A DNA stretch of 64,000 nt from the NCBI GenBank assembly GCA_963807065.1, contig CAWDZQ010000003.1, forward strand, positions 434,001-498,000, in the 5' to 3' direction. Of the stretch, positions 1 through 8,036 are shown piece by piece (within the stretch, counting starts at the first letter, position 1; the number at the start of each line of letters is the position of its first letter). The stretch is from CAWAND01 sp963807065 (GTDB lineage: Bacteria > Chloroflexota > Anaerolineae > Anaerolineales > E44-bin32). The notes beneath the pieces were generated by a model. The model saw nothing but the letters and a program-made list of their open reading frames with translations. It was not told where the DNA came from and searched no databases. The position numbers and the translations under genes were made by a program.

Positions 1-896
1 ACGGGAATGTGGACTTTGTGCACGGTCTGGCTTGGTCCTGCAACGTGTATTTCTACAAGATAGGCGGGGGCTACCAGAACGAGGTCCCCAACGGTGGCCT
101 GGGGATTGAACGCCTGGGATGGTATGCGCGTGAGCTGGGCTACGGGGGCCAGCTTGGAATCGACGTCCCCAACGAAGAGAACGGTCTCATTCCGGACCCG
201 GAGTACAAGCGCATTCACCTCGGTGAGAGCTGGTCCACCGGAGACACGTACAACAGCGTCGTAGGTCAGGGATTTGTCAGCGCCACCCCGCTCCAGGTGC
301 TCACTTCGGCGTCCACCATTGCCAACGGCGGCAAGGTCATGTGGCCGCACATTGTCTCCGACATTCTCGATGGCGAGGGCAACACGGTTCAACACTTCGA
401 CCCGTGCGTCCTGTGGAACCTCACCGACGGCATTTCCACCCCATTGGACGAGATCGGCGCCAACTGCCCCAATGTGCCCGACAGCGTTCGCACCTCCCGT
501 GAGCAGTGGGGCACACCGGATGCCCACAACGTCGATCCCAGCGTAATCAAGCTGGTGCAAGAGGGGATGCACGATGTGGTCGTCCTCTCAGGCGACCAGC
601 CAGGCACGGCGCACAACTACGCCCAACTGGACAACATTTCATCGGCCGGCAAGACGGGCACGGGCGAGTTCTGCGACAGGGAGGCCGATGCCCAGGGTCT
701 CTGCCAGCCCGGCGCCTGGCCTACCCACGGCTGGTATGTGGCCTATGCCCCCTACGACAACCCGGAGATCGTCGCCGTCGGATTCCTGTACAACGGCGGC
801 GAAGGCGCCGTCTCCGCCGCACCCATGGTCGCCCAGGTCATGGATACCTATTTCCGCCTGAAGGCCATCGACGTCGCCGCGACCCTGCCGCAGTAG
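1..896 (+). CDS. mrdA: Penicillin-binding protein 2 (transpeptidase), 5' truncated by the window edge
   Basis: This is the C-terminal part of a class B PBP that crosslinks peptidoglycan during cell elongation at the periplasmic face of the membrane. The frame is already open at base 3, so the true start lies outside the window. An SxN motif (Ser-Cys-Asn) is encoded at about 36-44 and the KTG triad, within Ala-Gly-Lys-Thr-Gly-Thr-Gly, at 651-659. The catalytic SxxK serine must lie upstream of the window. The PBP2 assignment, rather than PBP3/FtsI, rests mainly on the minCDE and rodA genes that follow, since RodA is the partner glycosyltransferase of PBP2. The gene ends about 100 nt before minC. 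Confidence 0.88.
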   Translation, partial: GNVDFVHGLAWSCNVYFYKIGGGYQNEVPNGGLGIERLGWYARELGYGGQLGIDVPNEENGLIPDPEYKRIHLGESWSTGDTYNSVVGQGFVSATPLQVLTSASTIANGGKVMWPHIVSDILDGEGNTVQHFDPCVLWNLTDGISTPLDEIGANCPNVPDSVRTSREQWGTPDAHNVDPSVIKLVQEGMHDVVVLSGDQPGTAHNYAQLDNISSAGKTGTGEFCDREADAQGLCQPGAWPTHGWYVAYAPYDNPEIVAVGFLYNGGEGAVSAAPMVAQVMDTYFRLKAIDVAATLPQ

Positions 897-902
897 ATCT
901 GT

Positions 903-920
903 TTGTGCAATGTTTCACAA
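903..920. promoter_or_regulatory. 18-bp dyad, Rex/CRP-like operator, upstream of minC
   Basis: TTGTGCA-ATGT-TTCACAA, one mismatch from TTGTGAA-N4-TTCACAA. It lies in the gap between the PBP2 stop and minC, centred about 78 bp upstream of the start site predicted from the minC -10 box. It is one of eight copies of this dyad in the window. Confidence 0.6.
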
Positions 921-977
921 ATTGGCAGCACAGGGCCGCCCAGCGGGCCCCAATTCGCTTCGTCCTTCCCCCCATGC

Positions 978-983
978 TATAAT
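978..983 (+). promoter_or_regulatory. -10 box for the minCDE-rodA operon
   Basis: A perfect TATAAT lies 16 nt before the minC ATG, giving a predicted transcript start near 990 and a leader of about 10 nt. No good -35 is visible. Confidence 0.6.
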
Positions 984-999
984 CTGCCGGCGATGACCT

Positions 1000-1683
1000 A
1001 TGAGCGATAGCCTGGCGATCAAAGGCGTCGGCGACGCCCTGCTGATCAGCGTTCCGGCGGCGGATGAACCGGATGCGCTCGACGCGTTGCTCGAGATGAT
1101 CGACGAACGGGTCGAGTTCTTTCGGGGTGCACATTTGGCTGTCGACTTCGCCGACCGGGAGCTGCACGCTTCCGAGCTTGGCGGTCTGCGGGATGCCCTG
1201 TCGGAGCGACTGATCAGCCTGCAGGCCGTCCTGTCAACATCTGACGTGACGTTAAAGGCCGCCGCTGACCTGGGGCTCGATACCACCCTTCGCCGGGAGG
1301 TGCCGGTCGAGATCGAAGACCAGCCGCTGGTGACCGAACTCGACGGCGAGCAAGCCGCCTTCATTCACCGGACGATGCGTTCCGGGAACAGCATCCAACA
1401 TCCGGGACATGTGGTCGTCTTGGGGGATGTCAACCCGGGGGCCGAGATCATCGCTGGCGGCAACGTGATCGTCTGGGGCCACTTGCGCGGGGTCGTTCAT
1501 GCCGGGGCGGCGGGCGACGAAGACGCCGTGGTATGCGCTCTCGACCTGGCGCCCGCCCAGCTGCGCATCGCCGGGCAAATTGCCCTGTCACCCGAACGCA
1601 AGGGTGACCCCAAACCGGAAGTGGCGCGCATCCGCGACGGCCAGCTCGTGGCCGAGCCTTGGGCATTGAGCCGGGCGGGCTAG
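1000..1683 (+). CDS. minC: Septum site-determining protein MinC
   Basis: MinC inhibits FtsZ ring assembly away from midcell and is recruited to the membrane by MinD. The 227-residue product has a divergent N-terminal half and a typical C-terminal beta-helix domain with the Gly-Asp-Val-Asn-Pro-Gly-Ala and Gly-Gly-Asn-Val-Ile-Val-Trp-Gly signatures (about residues 145-165). Length is normal for the family. It is the first gene behind the TATAAT at 978-983 and precedes minD by 34 nt. An ATG at 993 is out of frame and hits a stop quickly, so 1000 is the start. Confidence 0.93.
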   Translation: MSDSLAIKGVGDALLISVPAADEPDALDALLEMIDERVEFFRGAHLAVDFADRELHASELGGLRDALSERLISLQAVLSTSDVTLKAAADLGLDTTLRREVPVEIEDQPLVTELDGEQAAFIHRTMRSGNSIQHPGHVVVLGDVNPGAEIIAGGNVIVWGHLRGVVHAGAAGDEDAVVCALDLAPAQLRIAGQIALSPERKGDPKPEVARIRDGQLVAEPWALSRAG

Positions 1684-1717
1684 CGCCCACGCCGTACGGC
1701 GACGGAGAACCTAACCT

Positions 1718-2524
1718 ATGACGGCCAAGATCGCAACCATCACGTCGGGCAAAGGCGGCGTGGGCAAGACCACAACCACCGCCAACATCGGAGTGGCCCT
1801 GGCATCCATCGGAAGGCGGGTGGTGTGCATCGACGCCGATATCGGGCTGCGAAACTTGGATGTGGTCATGGGGCTCGAGAATCGCATCGTCTACGATCTG
1901 GTCGACGTGGTCGAGGGACGCTGTAAGCTGCGCCAAGCGCTGATTAAGGACAAGCGTCTGGGCGACCTGTACCTGATCCCCGCCGCCCAGACCCGCGACA
2001 AGACAGCCGTGTCCCCTCAGGATATGATCAACCTCACGGCGGACCTGCGCTCGGAGTTTGATTGGGTGATCATCGACTCTCCGGCCGGAATCGAGCGCGG
2101 TTTTCGCAATGCCATTGCGCCGGCCGACGTGGTGCTGGTGGTCACCAATCCGGAGGTTTCGTCGGTGCGCGATGCCGACCGGATTATTGGATTGATCGAA
2201 GCCGAGGAGAAGGGGCCCGGCAAGCTAATCGTGAACCGCATCAAACCGGAAATGGTCAAGCGCGGCGACATGCTCGACACGCCGGACATCCTGGATGTCT
2301 TGGCCATCGAGCTGATCGGAATCATCCCAGAAGACGAGCACGTCATCGTGGCATCCAATCAGGGTCTGCCTGTGGCGCTCGACCCCAAGAGCAAAGCCGG
2401 GAGGGCCTTCATGAACACCGCCCGGCGGCTGGACGGCGAAGATGTCCCCTTCGAGTCACTGGAAGGCACAGACGGCTTCTTTGGCCGGCTCTCGCGGCTG
2501 GTGAGGCCGGGAGGCGACGGATGA
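1718..2524 (+). CDS. minD: Septum site-determining ATPase MinD
   Basis: MinD is a ParA/MinD-type ATPase that dimerises with ATP, binds the membrane and carries MinC. The 268-residue product has the deviant Walker A Lys-Gly-Gly-Val-Gly-Lys-Thr-Thr (residues 12-19), a Walker-B-like Ile-Ile-Asp-Ser-Pro-Ala-Gly stretch, and a C-terminal amphipathic segment (Gly-Phe-Phe-Gly-Arg-Leu-Ser-Arg-Leu) matching the membrane-targeting sequence. Its stop codon overlaps the minE start in an ATGA arrangement, consistent with translational coupling. Confidence 0.97.
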   Translation: MTAKIATITSGKGGVGKTTTTANIGVALASIGRRVVCIDADIGLRNLDVVMGLENRIVYDLVDVVEGRCKLRQALIKDKRLGDLYLIPAAQTRDKTAVSPQDMINLTADLRSEFDWVIIDSPAGIERGFRNAIAPADVVLVVTNPEVSSVRDADRIIGLIEAEEKGPGKLIVNRIKPEMVKRGDMLDTPDILDVLAIELIGIIPEDEHVIVASNQGLPVALDPKSKAGRAFMNTARRLDGEDVPFESLEGTDGFFGRLSRLVRPGGDG

Positions 2525-2793
2525 ACTTCTTCAACCGTCTCCTGGGCGAGAATCGCAGCAGCGCCAAATCCGCCAAAGAACGGCTGCAGTTGGTGCTGGT
2601 CCATGATCGGGCGGATCTGTCCCCCGGGAATCTCGAAGCCCTGAAGGACGAAGTCATCGACGTGATTTCCCGCTATGTCGACATCGATCGGCGGGCGGTG
2701 TCCATCTCACTGACGACGGACCGCAACGAGCAACGGCTCGTGGCCGACATCCCTCTGGCCAACGCGCGTCGCCGACGGGGATCGACGGGGTAA
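2521..2793 (+). CDS. minE: Cell division topological specificity factor MinE
   Basis: MinE stimulates MinD ATPase and drives its oscillation or displacement. The 90-residue product starts Met-Asn-Phe-Phe-Asn-Arg-Leu, an amphipathic membrane-targeting helix, followed by the MinD-contact region and a C-terminal beta domain. Length is normal (about 85-90). The start overlaps the minD stop by 4 nt, and rodA follows after 4 nt. Confidence 0.93.
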   Translation: MNFFNRLLGENRSSAKSAKERLQLVLVHDRADLSPGNLEALKDEVIDVISRYVDIDRRAVSISLTTDRNEQRLVADIPLANARRRRGSTG

Positions 2794-2797
2794 CACG

Positions 2798-3901
2798 TTG
2801 GCCACCCAAACCCGACATTGGCGACACTTCGATATCTGGCTGCTCGCCTCGGTGGCGGTGATGACTATCGCCGGCGTGGCCATGATTCGGTCGGCCATCG
2901 GCGGCAACGTCAACCTGGCAGAACTGGTTCCGCGCCAGGCCATCTATGCCCTGTTGGGCTTTGTGGTTCTGTTCGCCTCGGCCGCCATCGACTACCGCCT
3001 GTGGTCGGCCCTGGCCAGACCCATGTACATCCTCACCGTCGGCCTGTTGCTGCTGATCGATCTGGCGGGCGTGGTCGGTTTTGGCTCGGCCCGCTGGTTC
3101 AACGCCGGCATCGTCCAGATCCAACCCTCCGAGCTGGCCAAAACGGTGATGATCATCGTCCTGGCCGACTTCTTCGCCCGCAACGAGGCCGACATCAAGC
3201 AGCCGCGTACGATCATCCGCAGCCTGGCGCTGCTGGGCGTACCGATGCTGCTCATCTTCCGCCAGCCCGACTTGAGCACGTCGATTGTTGTGGGTGTGAT
3301 CTGGCTGGCGCTGGTCTGGGCCGCCGGTGCAAGGATCAAGCACCTGCTGGTCTTGGCCGGCGTGGGCGTCGGTGGACTGGCGGCCGCGATCCCGTTCCTT
3401 CAGTCGTATCAGATCGCCCGTGTCATCACCTTTTTGTTCCCCAACCCGGAAGCCAGCTACGGGGCAACGTACAATGTCAACCAATCCCTGATCGCTATCG
3501 GGTCGGGCGGTTGGTTCGGCGAAGGCTACGGCCAGGGCACCCAGGTTCAGCTGCGGTTTCTCAAGGTACGCCAGACCGACTTCATTTTCTCGGTGATCTC
3601 AGAGGAGTTCGGGTTTATCGGCGCGCTGGCAGTCATGCTTCTGCTCATGTTCGTGGTCTACCGCTGCCTGCGGGCGGCGCGCATGGCGCGAGATACTTTT
3701 GGCGCCCTGATCTGCTACGGCGTGGCGATCCTGTTGCTCTTCCAGGGGTCATTCAACATCGGGATGAACATGAACTTGTTCCCCGTATCTGGCCTGACTC
3801 TGCCCTTCATTAGCTACGGCGGATCGTCACTGCTATCCAGCCTTCTCGGAATCGGCCTGGTGGAAAGTGTGATTCTGCGCCACAAGCAGATCGAACTCTG
3901 A
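2798..3901 (+). CDS. rodA: Rod-shape determining glycosyltransferase RodA (SEDS family)
   Basis: RodA is a SEDS peptidoglycan glycosyltransferase that works with PBP2 in the elongation complex. The 367-residue product is polytopic (about 10 membrane segments). It ends with the SEDS signature Leu-Pro-Phe-Ile-Ser-Tyr-Gly-Gly-Ser-Ser (about residues 333-342) and carries a typical conserved segment around Lys-Val-Arg-Gln-Thr-Asp-Phe-Ile-Phe. The start used is TTG, 4 nt after minE; no in-frame ATG gives a full first helix, and the Shine-Dalgarno is weak, suggesting coupling to minE. FtsW is the alternative, but the mrdA/min context favours RodA. Confidence 0.92.
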   Translation: MATQTRHWRHFDIWLLASVAVMTIAGVAMIRSAIGGNVNLAELVPRQAIYALLGFVVLFASAAIDYRLWSALARPMYILTVGLLLLIDLAGVVGFGSARWFNAGIVQIQPSELAKTVMIIVLADFFARNEADIKQPRTIIRSLALLGVPMLLIFRQPDLSTSIVVGVIWLALVWAAGARIKHLLVLAGVGVGGLAAAIPFLQSYQIARVITFLFPNPEASYGATYNVNQSLIAIGSGGWFGEGYGQGTQVQLRFLKVRQTDFIFSVISEEFGFIGALAVMLLLMFVVYRCLRAARMARDTFGALICYGVAILLLFQGSFNIGMNMNLFPVSGLTLPFISYGGSSLLSSLLGIGLVESVILRHKQIEL

Positions 3902-3927
3902 CAACGCCCATCTGACGAGGAGTCAAG

Positions 3928-5406
3928 ATGCCTGACCATCCCCCGGCTCGCGTCCGCATCGCGCCGTCACCCACCGGCCGCTTTCACATCGGCAACGCCC
4001 GCACCGCCCTGTACGATTTCCTGCTGGCACGTCAGACGGGTGGGCAATTCATCCTTCGCATCGAGGACACCGACCGGAAGCGCTTCGATCCAGCGGCTGA
4101 AGCTGAGATCAAGGACAGCCTGCACTGGCTGGGCCTCGACTGGGACGAAGGCCCCGATATCGGCGGTCCCCACGGCCCCTATCGCCAGTCTGAAAGGGTC
4201 GACATCTATCGAGAACACGCCCAACAACTGATCGACAGCGGGCATGCCTACTACTGCTTCTGCTCCCCGGAACGCCTGGCGGAGGTGCGGAAACAGCAGC
4301 AGAAACGCAAGGAACCCCCCCATTACGACGGGTTATGCCGCCGGCTTGACCCCGGCGAAGCCGCCTCTCGAGCGGCCAACGAGCCCCACGTCATCCGCTT
4401 CAAGACCCCGCGTGAGGGCCGTACCACGGCGGTGGACATCCTGCGCGATCCCATCACCGTCGAAAACAGCACCATCGATGACTACGTCCTGGTCAAGTCC
4501 GACGGCCTGCCCGTCTACCACCTGGCGGCCATGGTGGACGATCATCTGATGGGGATCACGCACGTGATGCGCGGCTCCGAATGGCTGGGCACTTTTCCTC
4601 TTCATGTCTTGATCTACGAAGCTTTCGGTTGGAAACAGCCTGAGTGGGTCCACCTGTCCGTGTTCCTCAACCCTAGCGGCAAGGGCAAACTGAGCAAGCG
4701 CCACGGGCAGCAGGGTGCCCATGCCATCTTTGTGACCGATTTACGCCAGTTGGGCTATCTGCCGGAAGCGGTGAACAACTGGATGGCACTCATGGGCTGG
4801 TCCTTTGACGATCACACCGAATTTTTCCCAATCGACAGGCTGATCCACGACTTTTCGCTTGACAAACTCAAGGCCAACCCCGCCGCCGTCAACTACGGCA
4901 AGCTGGATCACTTCAACGGGCTCTACATCCGAGAGCTGGCCGTCGACGACCTATCCGCCCAACTCCAACCCTATTTCGCCGCTGCCGGGATTCAGGCGGA
5001 CCCCGAGGCCCTCGCCCGGATCACGCCGATCATTCAGGAGCGAATCCGGACCCTGGACGAGGCCGTCGACATGGCCGGCTTCTTCTTCAAGGGGACGATC
5101 GAGCCCAATCCCCAGGCGCTCGTGGCCGAGGGTCTGACGCCGGTCCAGGCCGCCGATGCCGCCGAACGGGCGCTGGGAGTCATTAGGGCGACGCCGTTTG
5201 CGGCCGAGCCGCTCGAAGCCGCCCTGCGGGCTCTGGCCGACGGTCTGGGGCTATCTGCCGGCCAGCTGTTCACGATTTTGCGTGAGGCCGTCACCGGACA
5301 GCGCGTGAGCCCGCCGCTGCTCGAGACGATGGAGATTATCGGCCGGACGATCGTCGAAGCGCGGGTAGAGCGAGCGATTGAGCTGCTCAGAGAACGAGCC
5401 GGCTGA
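3928..5406 (+). CDS. gltX: Glutamyl-tRNA synthetase
   Basis: A class I aminoacyl-tRNA synthetase that charges tRNA-Glu, and in organisms lacking GlnRS also tRNA-Gln. The 492-residue product has the HIGH-type motif His-Ile-Gly-Asn (residues 20-23) and the KMSKS-type Lys-Leu-Ser-Lys-Arg (about 254-258), followed by the alpha-helical anticodon-binding domain. The start has a strong GAGGAGT ribosome binding site. It follows rodA by 26 nt and is followed 44 nt later by a tRNA-Gln gene. Whether it is discriminating or non-discriminating cannot be read from the sequence here. Confidence 0.97.
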   Translation: MPDHPPARVRIAPSPTGRFHIGNARTALYDFLLARQTGGQFILRIEDTDRKRFDPAAEAEIKDSLHWLGLDWDEGPDIGGPHGPYRQSERVDIYREHAQQLIDSGHAYYCFCSPERLAEVRKQQQKRKEPPHYDGLCRRLDPGEAASRAANEPHVIRFKTPREGRTTAVDILRDPITVENSTIDDYVLVKSDGLPVYHLAAMVDDHLMGITHVMRGSEWLGTFPLHVLIYEAFGWKQPEWVHLSVFLNPSGKGKLSKRHGQQGAHAIFVTDLRQLGYLPEAVNNWMALMGWSFDDHTEFFPIDRLIHDFSLDKLKANPAAVNYGKLDHFNGLYIRELAVDDLSAQLQPYFAAAGIQADPEALARITPIIQERIRTLDEAVDMAGFFFKGTIEPNPQALVAEGLTPVQAADAAERALGVIRATPFAAEPLEAALRALADGLGLSAGQLFTILREAVTGQRVSPPLLETMEIIGRTIVEARVERAIELLRERAG

Positions 5407-5432
5407 GGCGACTGCTGCACAGGCGGTTATGG

Positions 5433-5438
5433 TACAAT
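5433..5438 (+). promoter_or_regulatory. -10 box for tRNA-Gln
   Basis: TACAAT lies 12 nt before the mature tRNA 5' end, so the tRNA can be transcribed independently of gltX with a very short 5' leader. Confidence 0.5.
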
Positions 5439-5450
5439 GGCCGACGCCGT

Positions 5451-5521
5451 TGGGGGTTCGTCTAGCGGTAGGACAGCGGACTCTGAATCCGTTAGCCGAG
5501 GTTCGAATCCTCGACCCCCAG
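5451..5521 (+). tRNA. tRNA-Gln (CUG anticodon)
   Basis: A 71-nt cloverleaf. The 7-bp acceptor stem TGGGGGT/ACCCCCA has the weak U1-A72 pair typical of tRNA-Gln. The anticodon stem GCGGA/TCCGT encloses the loop CTCTGAA, giving anticodon CUG. The T-arm contains GGTTCGAATCC. The discriminator base is G and CCA is not encoded (GCC then T). Confidence 0.96.
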
Positions 5522-5549
5522 CCTAGATCCCCACCCAGGGGACCCAAGG

Positions 5550-5582
5550 CCCGGACTCAGGAAGATCCTGATCCGGGTTTTT
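5550..5582 (+). terminator. Intrinsic terminator after tRNA-Gln
   Basis: Inverted repeat CCCGGA-C-TCAGGA / TCCTGA-TCCGGG with a single bulged C and a 3-nt loop, immediately followed by TTTTT (5578-5582). It ends the gltX/tRNA-Gln transcription unit. Confidence 0.88.
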
Positions 5583-5647
5583 GCTTTCATCCCAGACCAT
5601 GGCTGCCTATCCTAACCCAAGGGGCCACTTCCGGCCCCGCCAACCGG

Positions 5648-5675
5648 CCATATTGTGAATTCCTTCACAATATGG
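5648..5675. promoter_or_regulatory. 28-bp perfect palindrome containing the Rex/CRP-like dyad
   Basis: The core TTGTGAA-TTCC-TTCACAA (5653-5670) matches the consensus exactly. The symmetry extends outward so that both 12-base arms (CCATATTGTGAA and its complement) pair perfectly around a 4-base centre. It sits between the tRNA-Gln terminator and the 3' end of the convergent gene at 5786, so it is not next to any obvious promoter. No T-tract follows, so it is unlikely to be a terminator. Confidence 0.6.
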
Positions 5676-5785
5676 CGCCAGAGCGCACCGGAGGCGGCCC
5701 CCCGACGGGTTTGGCCCATGGTCTGAGCCTGGGGTTGGCCCGCCAAATCAGGCATCGGCCAGGTGGGCGCCAGAACGAGCTGCCT

Positions 5786-7777
5786 TTAGCCTCCGGTTGA
5801 ATTGGAGGGGGTTGGCCCACTTCGAGGCCGATTGCGGGCGTACACCGTGGTCAGCACGGCCGAGCCGCGTGACACTTCGTAGACAGCGTGGAAATCCTGC
5901 GATGGCCAAGGGGGGAGCCCATGCGTCCATGCACAGTTGATGACGTAATCCGCCTCGTCGAAACTTACCCGGTTGTCGATAAGACGTAGATCGGGCCGCG
6001 CATAGGGCACGACCTGGACCACCTGGGGCGGGAGCATCACCGTCGCACCGGGGGGCGCGGCGCGGTCTACATATTCGATCCCTTCACGCAGCGAAATGCA
6101 GGCCCGGTCGAGTTCGTAGAATCCATCCGCCCCGCTCACCCCGCCTGCGAAGCTGTTGATATAGATGTACTCGTAGGGGTGCAGCCAGGCTATGGACCCA
6201 ACGCCGGGCAGGATTACCAGCGCCAACAGGACCGCCTGAACCCAGGGGCGCGTGAGCCGATTTACCGCCCCCTCCATCGCCAGGCCGGCCAACAGGAAGA
6301 AAGGCGGCAGAATGAATATGAGATGGGTGATGTTGCCATAGACCGTCATCTTGAAGAACACCAAGCCCACCAGGGGAACGCCGGCCCACACACCCAGAAG
6401 GGCGATCAACCACGACCTGGCGCCATGGCGAATGAGGCGCCAACCTGCCATCAACAGACCGACAACGCTCAGGAGCACGGCCGGCTCCGTCAGCTGAATG
6501 CCGGCCAGATTGGGAAAATAGAACCACGGGTACTTGGATGACCGGAGCCAACGGCCGCGGAAGAACGTCTGATGCGGGGGAAAATTCGCCGCCAACGTCA
6601 TGCTTTCCCAGAATTGAGCCAGGGGCGACGGCCAAAGGAAGGGCCAGGTTGCCAGGGCTACCAGAATCGCCACCACCCAGTAGACCACCAAGGGCCGGAC
6701 CGTCCGACCCCCGCCACGCACCATAATGGCCAGAGTGACAAGGCCGCCTGCGAATACCCCCAGCTGGCGCACACAGATGGTCAGCCCCAGCAGGATGGCG
6801 GAACCCATCAGGCTCCAACGCCAACTTGGCCGCCCGGTGTCCGCTAGCCAGCTACGCCACATGCTCCTCGGCGTCGGCAGGAACACACCACCCGCCAGAA
6901 GACCCACCGCCAAGAAGACCAGCGGTGCGCCGATCTGGACGAACCGCCAGCCAGCCCTGAATTTGTCGATATAGATGGGAAGCGGGGTCTTGTAGGCGTC
7001 CGTCGCCATGGCGTTGAACGTCGCCTGCAGGGGGAAAGGAGCCTGGCCGTTGTAGGCCAATCCGATCAGATACTCACCGAGATGCCTGAGAAGCCCGCCC
7101 AAAAGGAGATCGAGACTAACCACGGCCATCAGCCCAGCGGCGCCGAGCAGGACCGTCCGCAGACGCCGGGAAAGCGCCCAGAACTCTTCGCTCAGATCAC
7201 GAAGACTGGGAAGTTGGTTTGGTAGGTCGTCACCGGATTCTTTGGCGCGCTCACCCGCCCACGCGTCAGCCGCTGCCAAGCCGGTAGCCACCGTCGCCAA
7301 AAACAGGCCCAGAAACGGGATGTCCTTTTGGTTGATGAAGGCCTGACCGAACAACAGCGGCTGGCTGGCGAACAACAAGGTTGCCATCCATCCGACGCGT
7401 TTGGAGAACAGCCTGAGAGCGATCGTATAGAAGCTGGCCACCGCCAACAGGAACATGGCGTAGTTGGTCAGGTGGCGGCCGTCGGCCAACGTCCAATCCG
7501 GCGCGAGAGCATGGACCGCCTTCGAAGTCGTGACAAACAACATGAAATACGCCGGGCCGTGCTCGTCCAGACTTCCCAGTTCGAAATAGGATGCCGATCC
7601 GGCGTAGGCGGCCAGGGCAGCGTTGCCCACGCCCACGTTTCGCCCTTCATCAAAGGACATCCCGTAGTCGTTGCCCAGGACGATGCCCAGTCCCAGGCCC
7701 AGAACCAGCAGGAAGACAAGCGGGCGGTGGCCGGCGGTGATAGCAAGCCAAATGCGATGTGTGCTTGAATCGTCCAT
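5786..7777 (-). CDS. Polytopic ArnT/PMT-like glycosyltransferase family membrane protein
   Basis: A 663-residue integral membrane protein with about a dozen hydrophobic segments. The first loop after the first helix carries Ser-Phe-Asp-Glu-Gly, the acidic-residue position used by GT-C (family 39/83) glycosyltransferases that take sugars from polyprenyl-phosphate donors. Substrate and acceptor are unknown. The open frame runs 83 codons further upstream, but that extension is Pro/Arg/Ala-rich and not protein-like. The ATG at 7777 begins a hydrophilic head followed by the first helix, and an extended -10 (TGCTACAAT) lies at 7870-7875. It is a stand-alone gene in a gene-poor patch. Confidence 0.75.
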   Translation of the reverse strand: MDDSSTHRIWLAITAGHRPLVFLLVLGLGLGIVLGNDYGMSFDEGRNVGVGNAALAAYAGSASYFELGSLDEHGPAYFMLFVTTSKAVHALAPDWTLADGRHLTNYAMFLLAVASFYTIALRLFSKRVGWMATLLFASQPLLFGQAFINQKDIPFLGLFLATVATGLAAADAWAGERAKESGDDLPNQLPSLRDLSEEFWALSRRLRTVLLGAAGLMAVVSLDLLLGGLLRHLGEYLIGLAYNGQAPFPLQATFNAMATDAYKTPLPIYIDKFRAGWRFVQIGAPLVFLAVGLLAGGVFLPTPRSMWRSWLADTGRPSWRWSLMGSAILLGLTICVRQLGVFAGGLVTLAIMVRGGGRTVRPLVVYWVVAILVALATWPFLWPSPLAQFWESMTLAANFPPHQTFFRGRWLRSSKYPWFYFPNLAGIQLTEPAVLLSVVGLLMAGWRLIRHGARSWLIALLGVWAGVPLVGLVFFKMTVYGNITHLIFILPPFFLLAGLAMEGAVNRLTRPWVQAVLLALVILPGVGSIAWLHPYEYIYINSFAGGVSGADGFYELDRACISLREGIEYVDRAAPPGATVMLPPQVVQVVPYARPDLRLIDNRVSFDEADYVINCAWTHGLPPWPSQDFHAVYEVSRGSAVLTTVYARNRPRSGPTPSNSTGG

Positions 7778-7869
7778 TGGATGGGCTGCTGCCTTGGCCT
7801 CATCGGTTGAACCGAGCCCGGCGGGCCGCCAGGCGAGCAAAGCCCGGCCAGGAAGGTCCGCAGCACAGG

Positions 7870-7875
7870 ATTGTA
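7870..7875 (-). promoter_or_regulatory. Extended -10 box for the glycosyltransferase-like gene
   Basis: On the minus strand the sequence reads TGC-TACAAT, an extended -10. It predicts a leader of about 85 nt before the ATG at 7777. No -35 is recognisable. The non-coding stretch 7778-8036 holds nothing else I can support. Confidence 0.5.
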
Positions 7876-8036
7876 GCACGACGGATCGGCTGAACGCGCT
7901 CGCCCTCGGACGGCGCCCGGCATCGGCGCCCGGCCCTTCCGGGTGGAGGGGCTGAAAACCCGCTTCCCCCGCCGTGCCAGGCTCAGGCGTGAGACCACAT
8001 GGGACCACCTGCCGCTTCGGGACCATTTATCGAGCA

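Noticed and set aside
506..982. 158-codon Arg-rich plus-strand frame overlapping the PBP2 gene end
   Set aside because: Arg/Pro-rich shadow typical of the +1 frame in GC-rich genes, and it runs through the minC upstream dyad.
7778..8026. 83-codon N-terminal extension of the glycosyltransferase-like gene
   Set aside because: Composition is not protein-like, and the extension runs across a good -10 box at 7870. The start at 7777 fits the family better.
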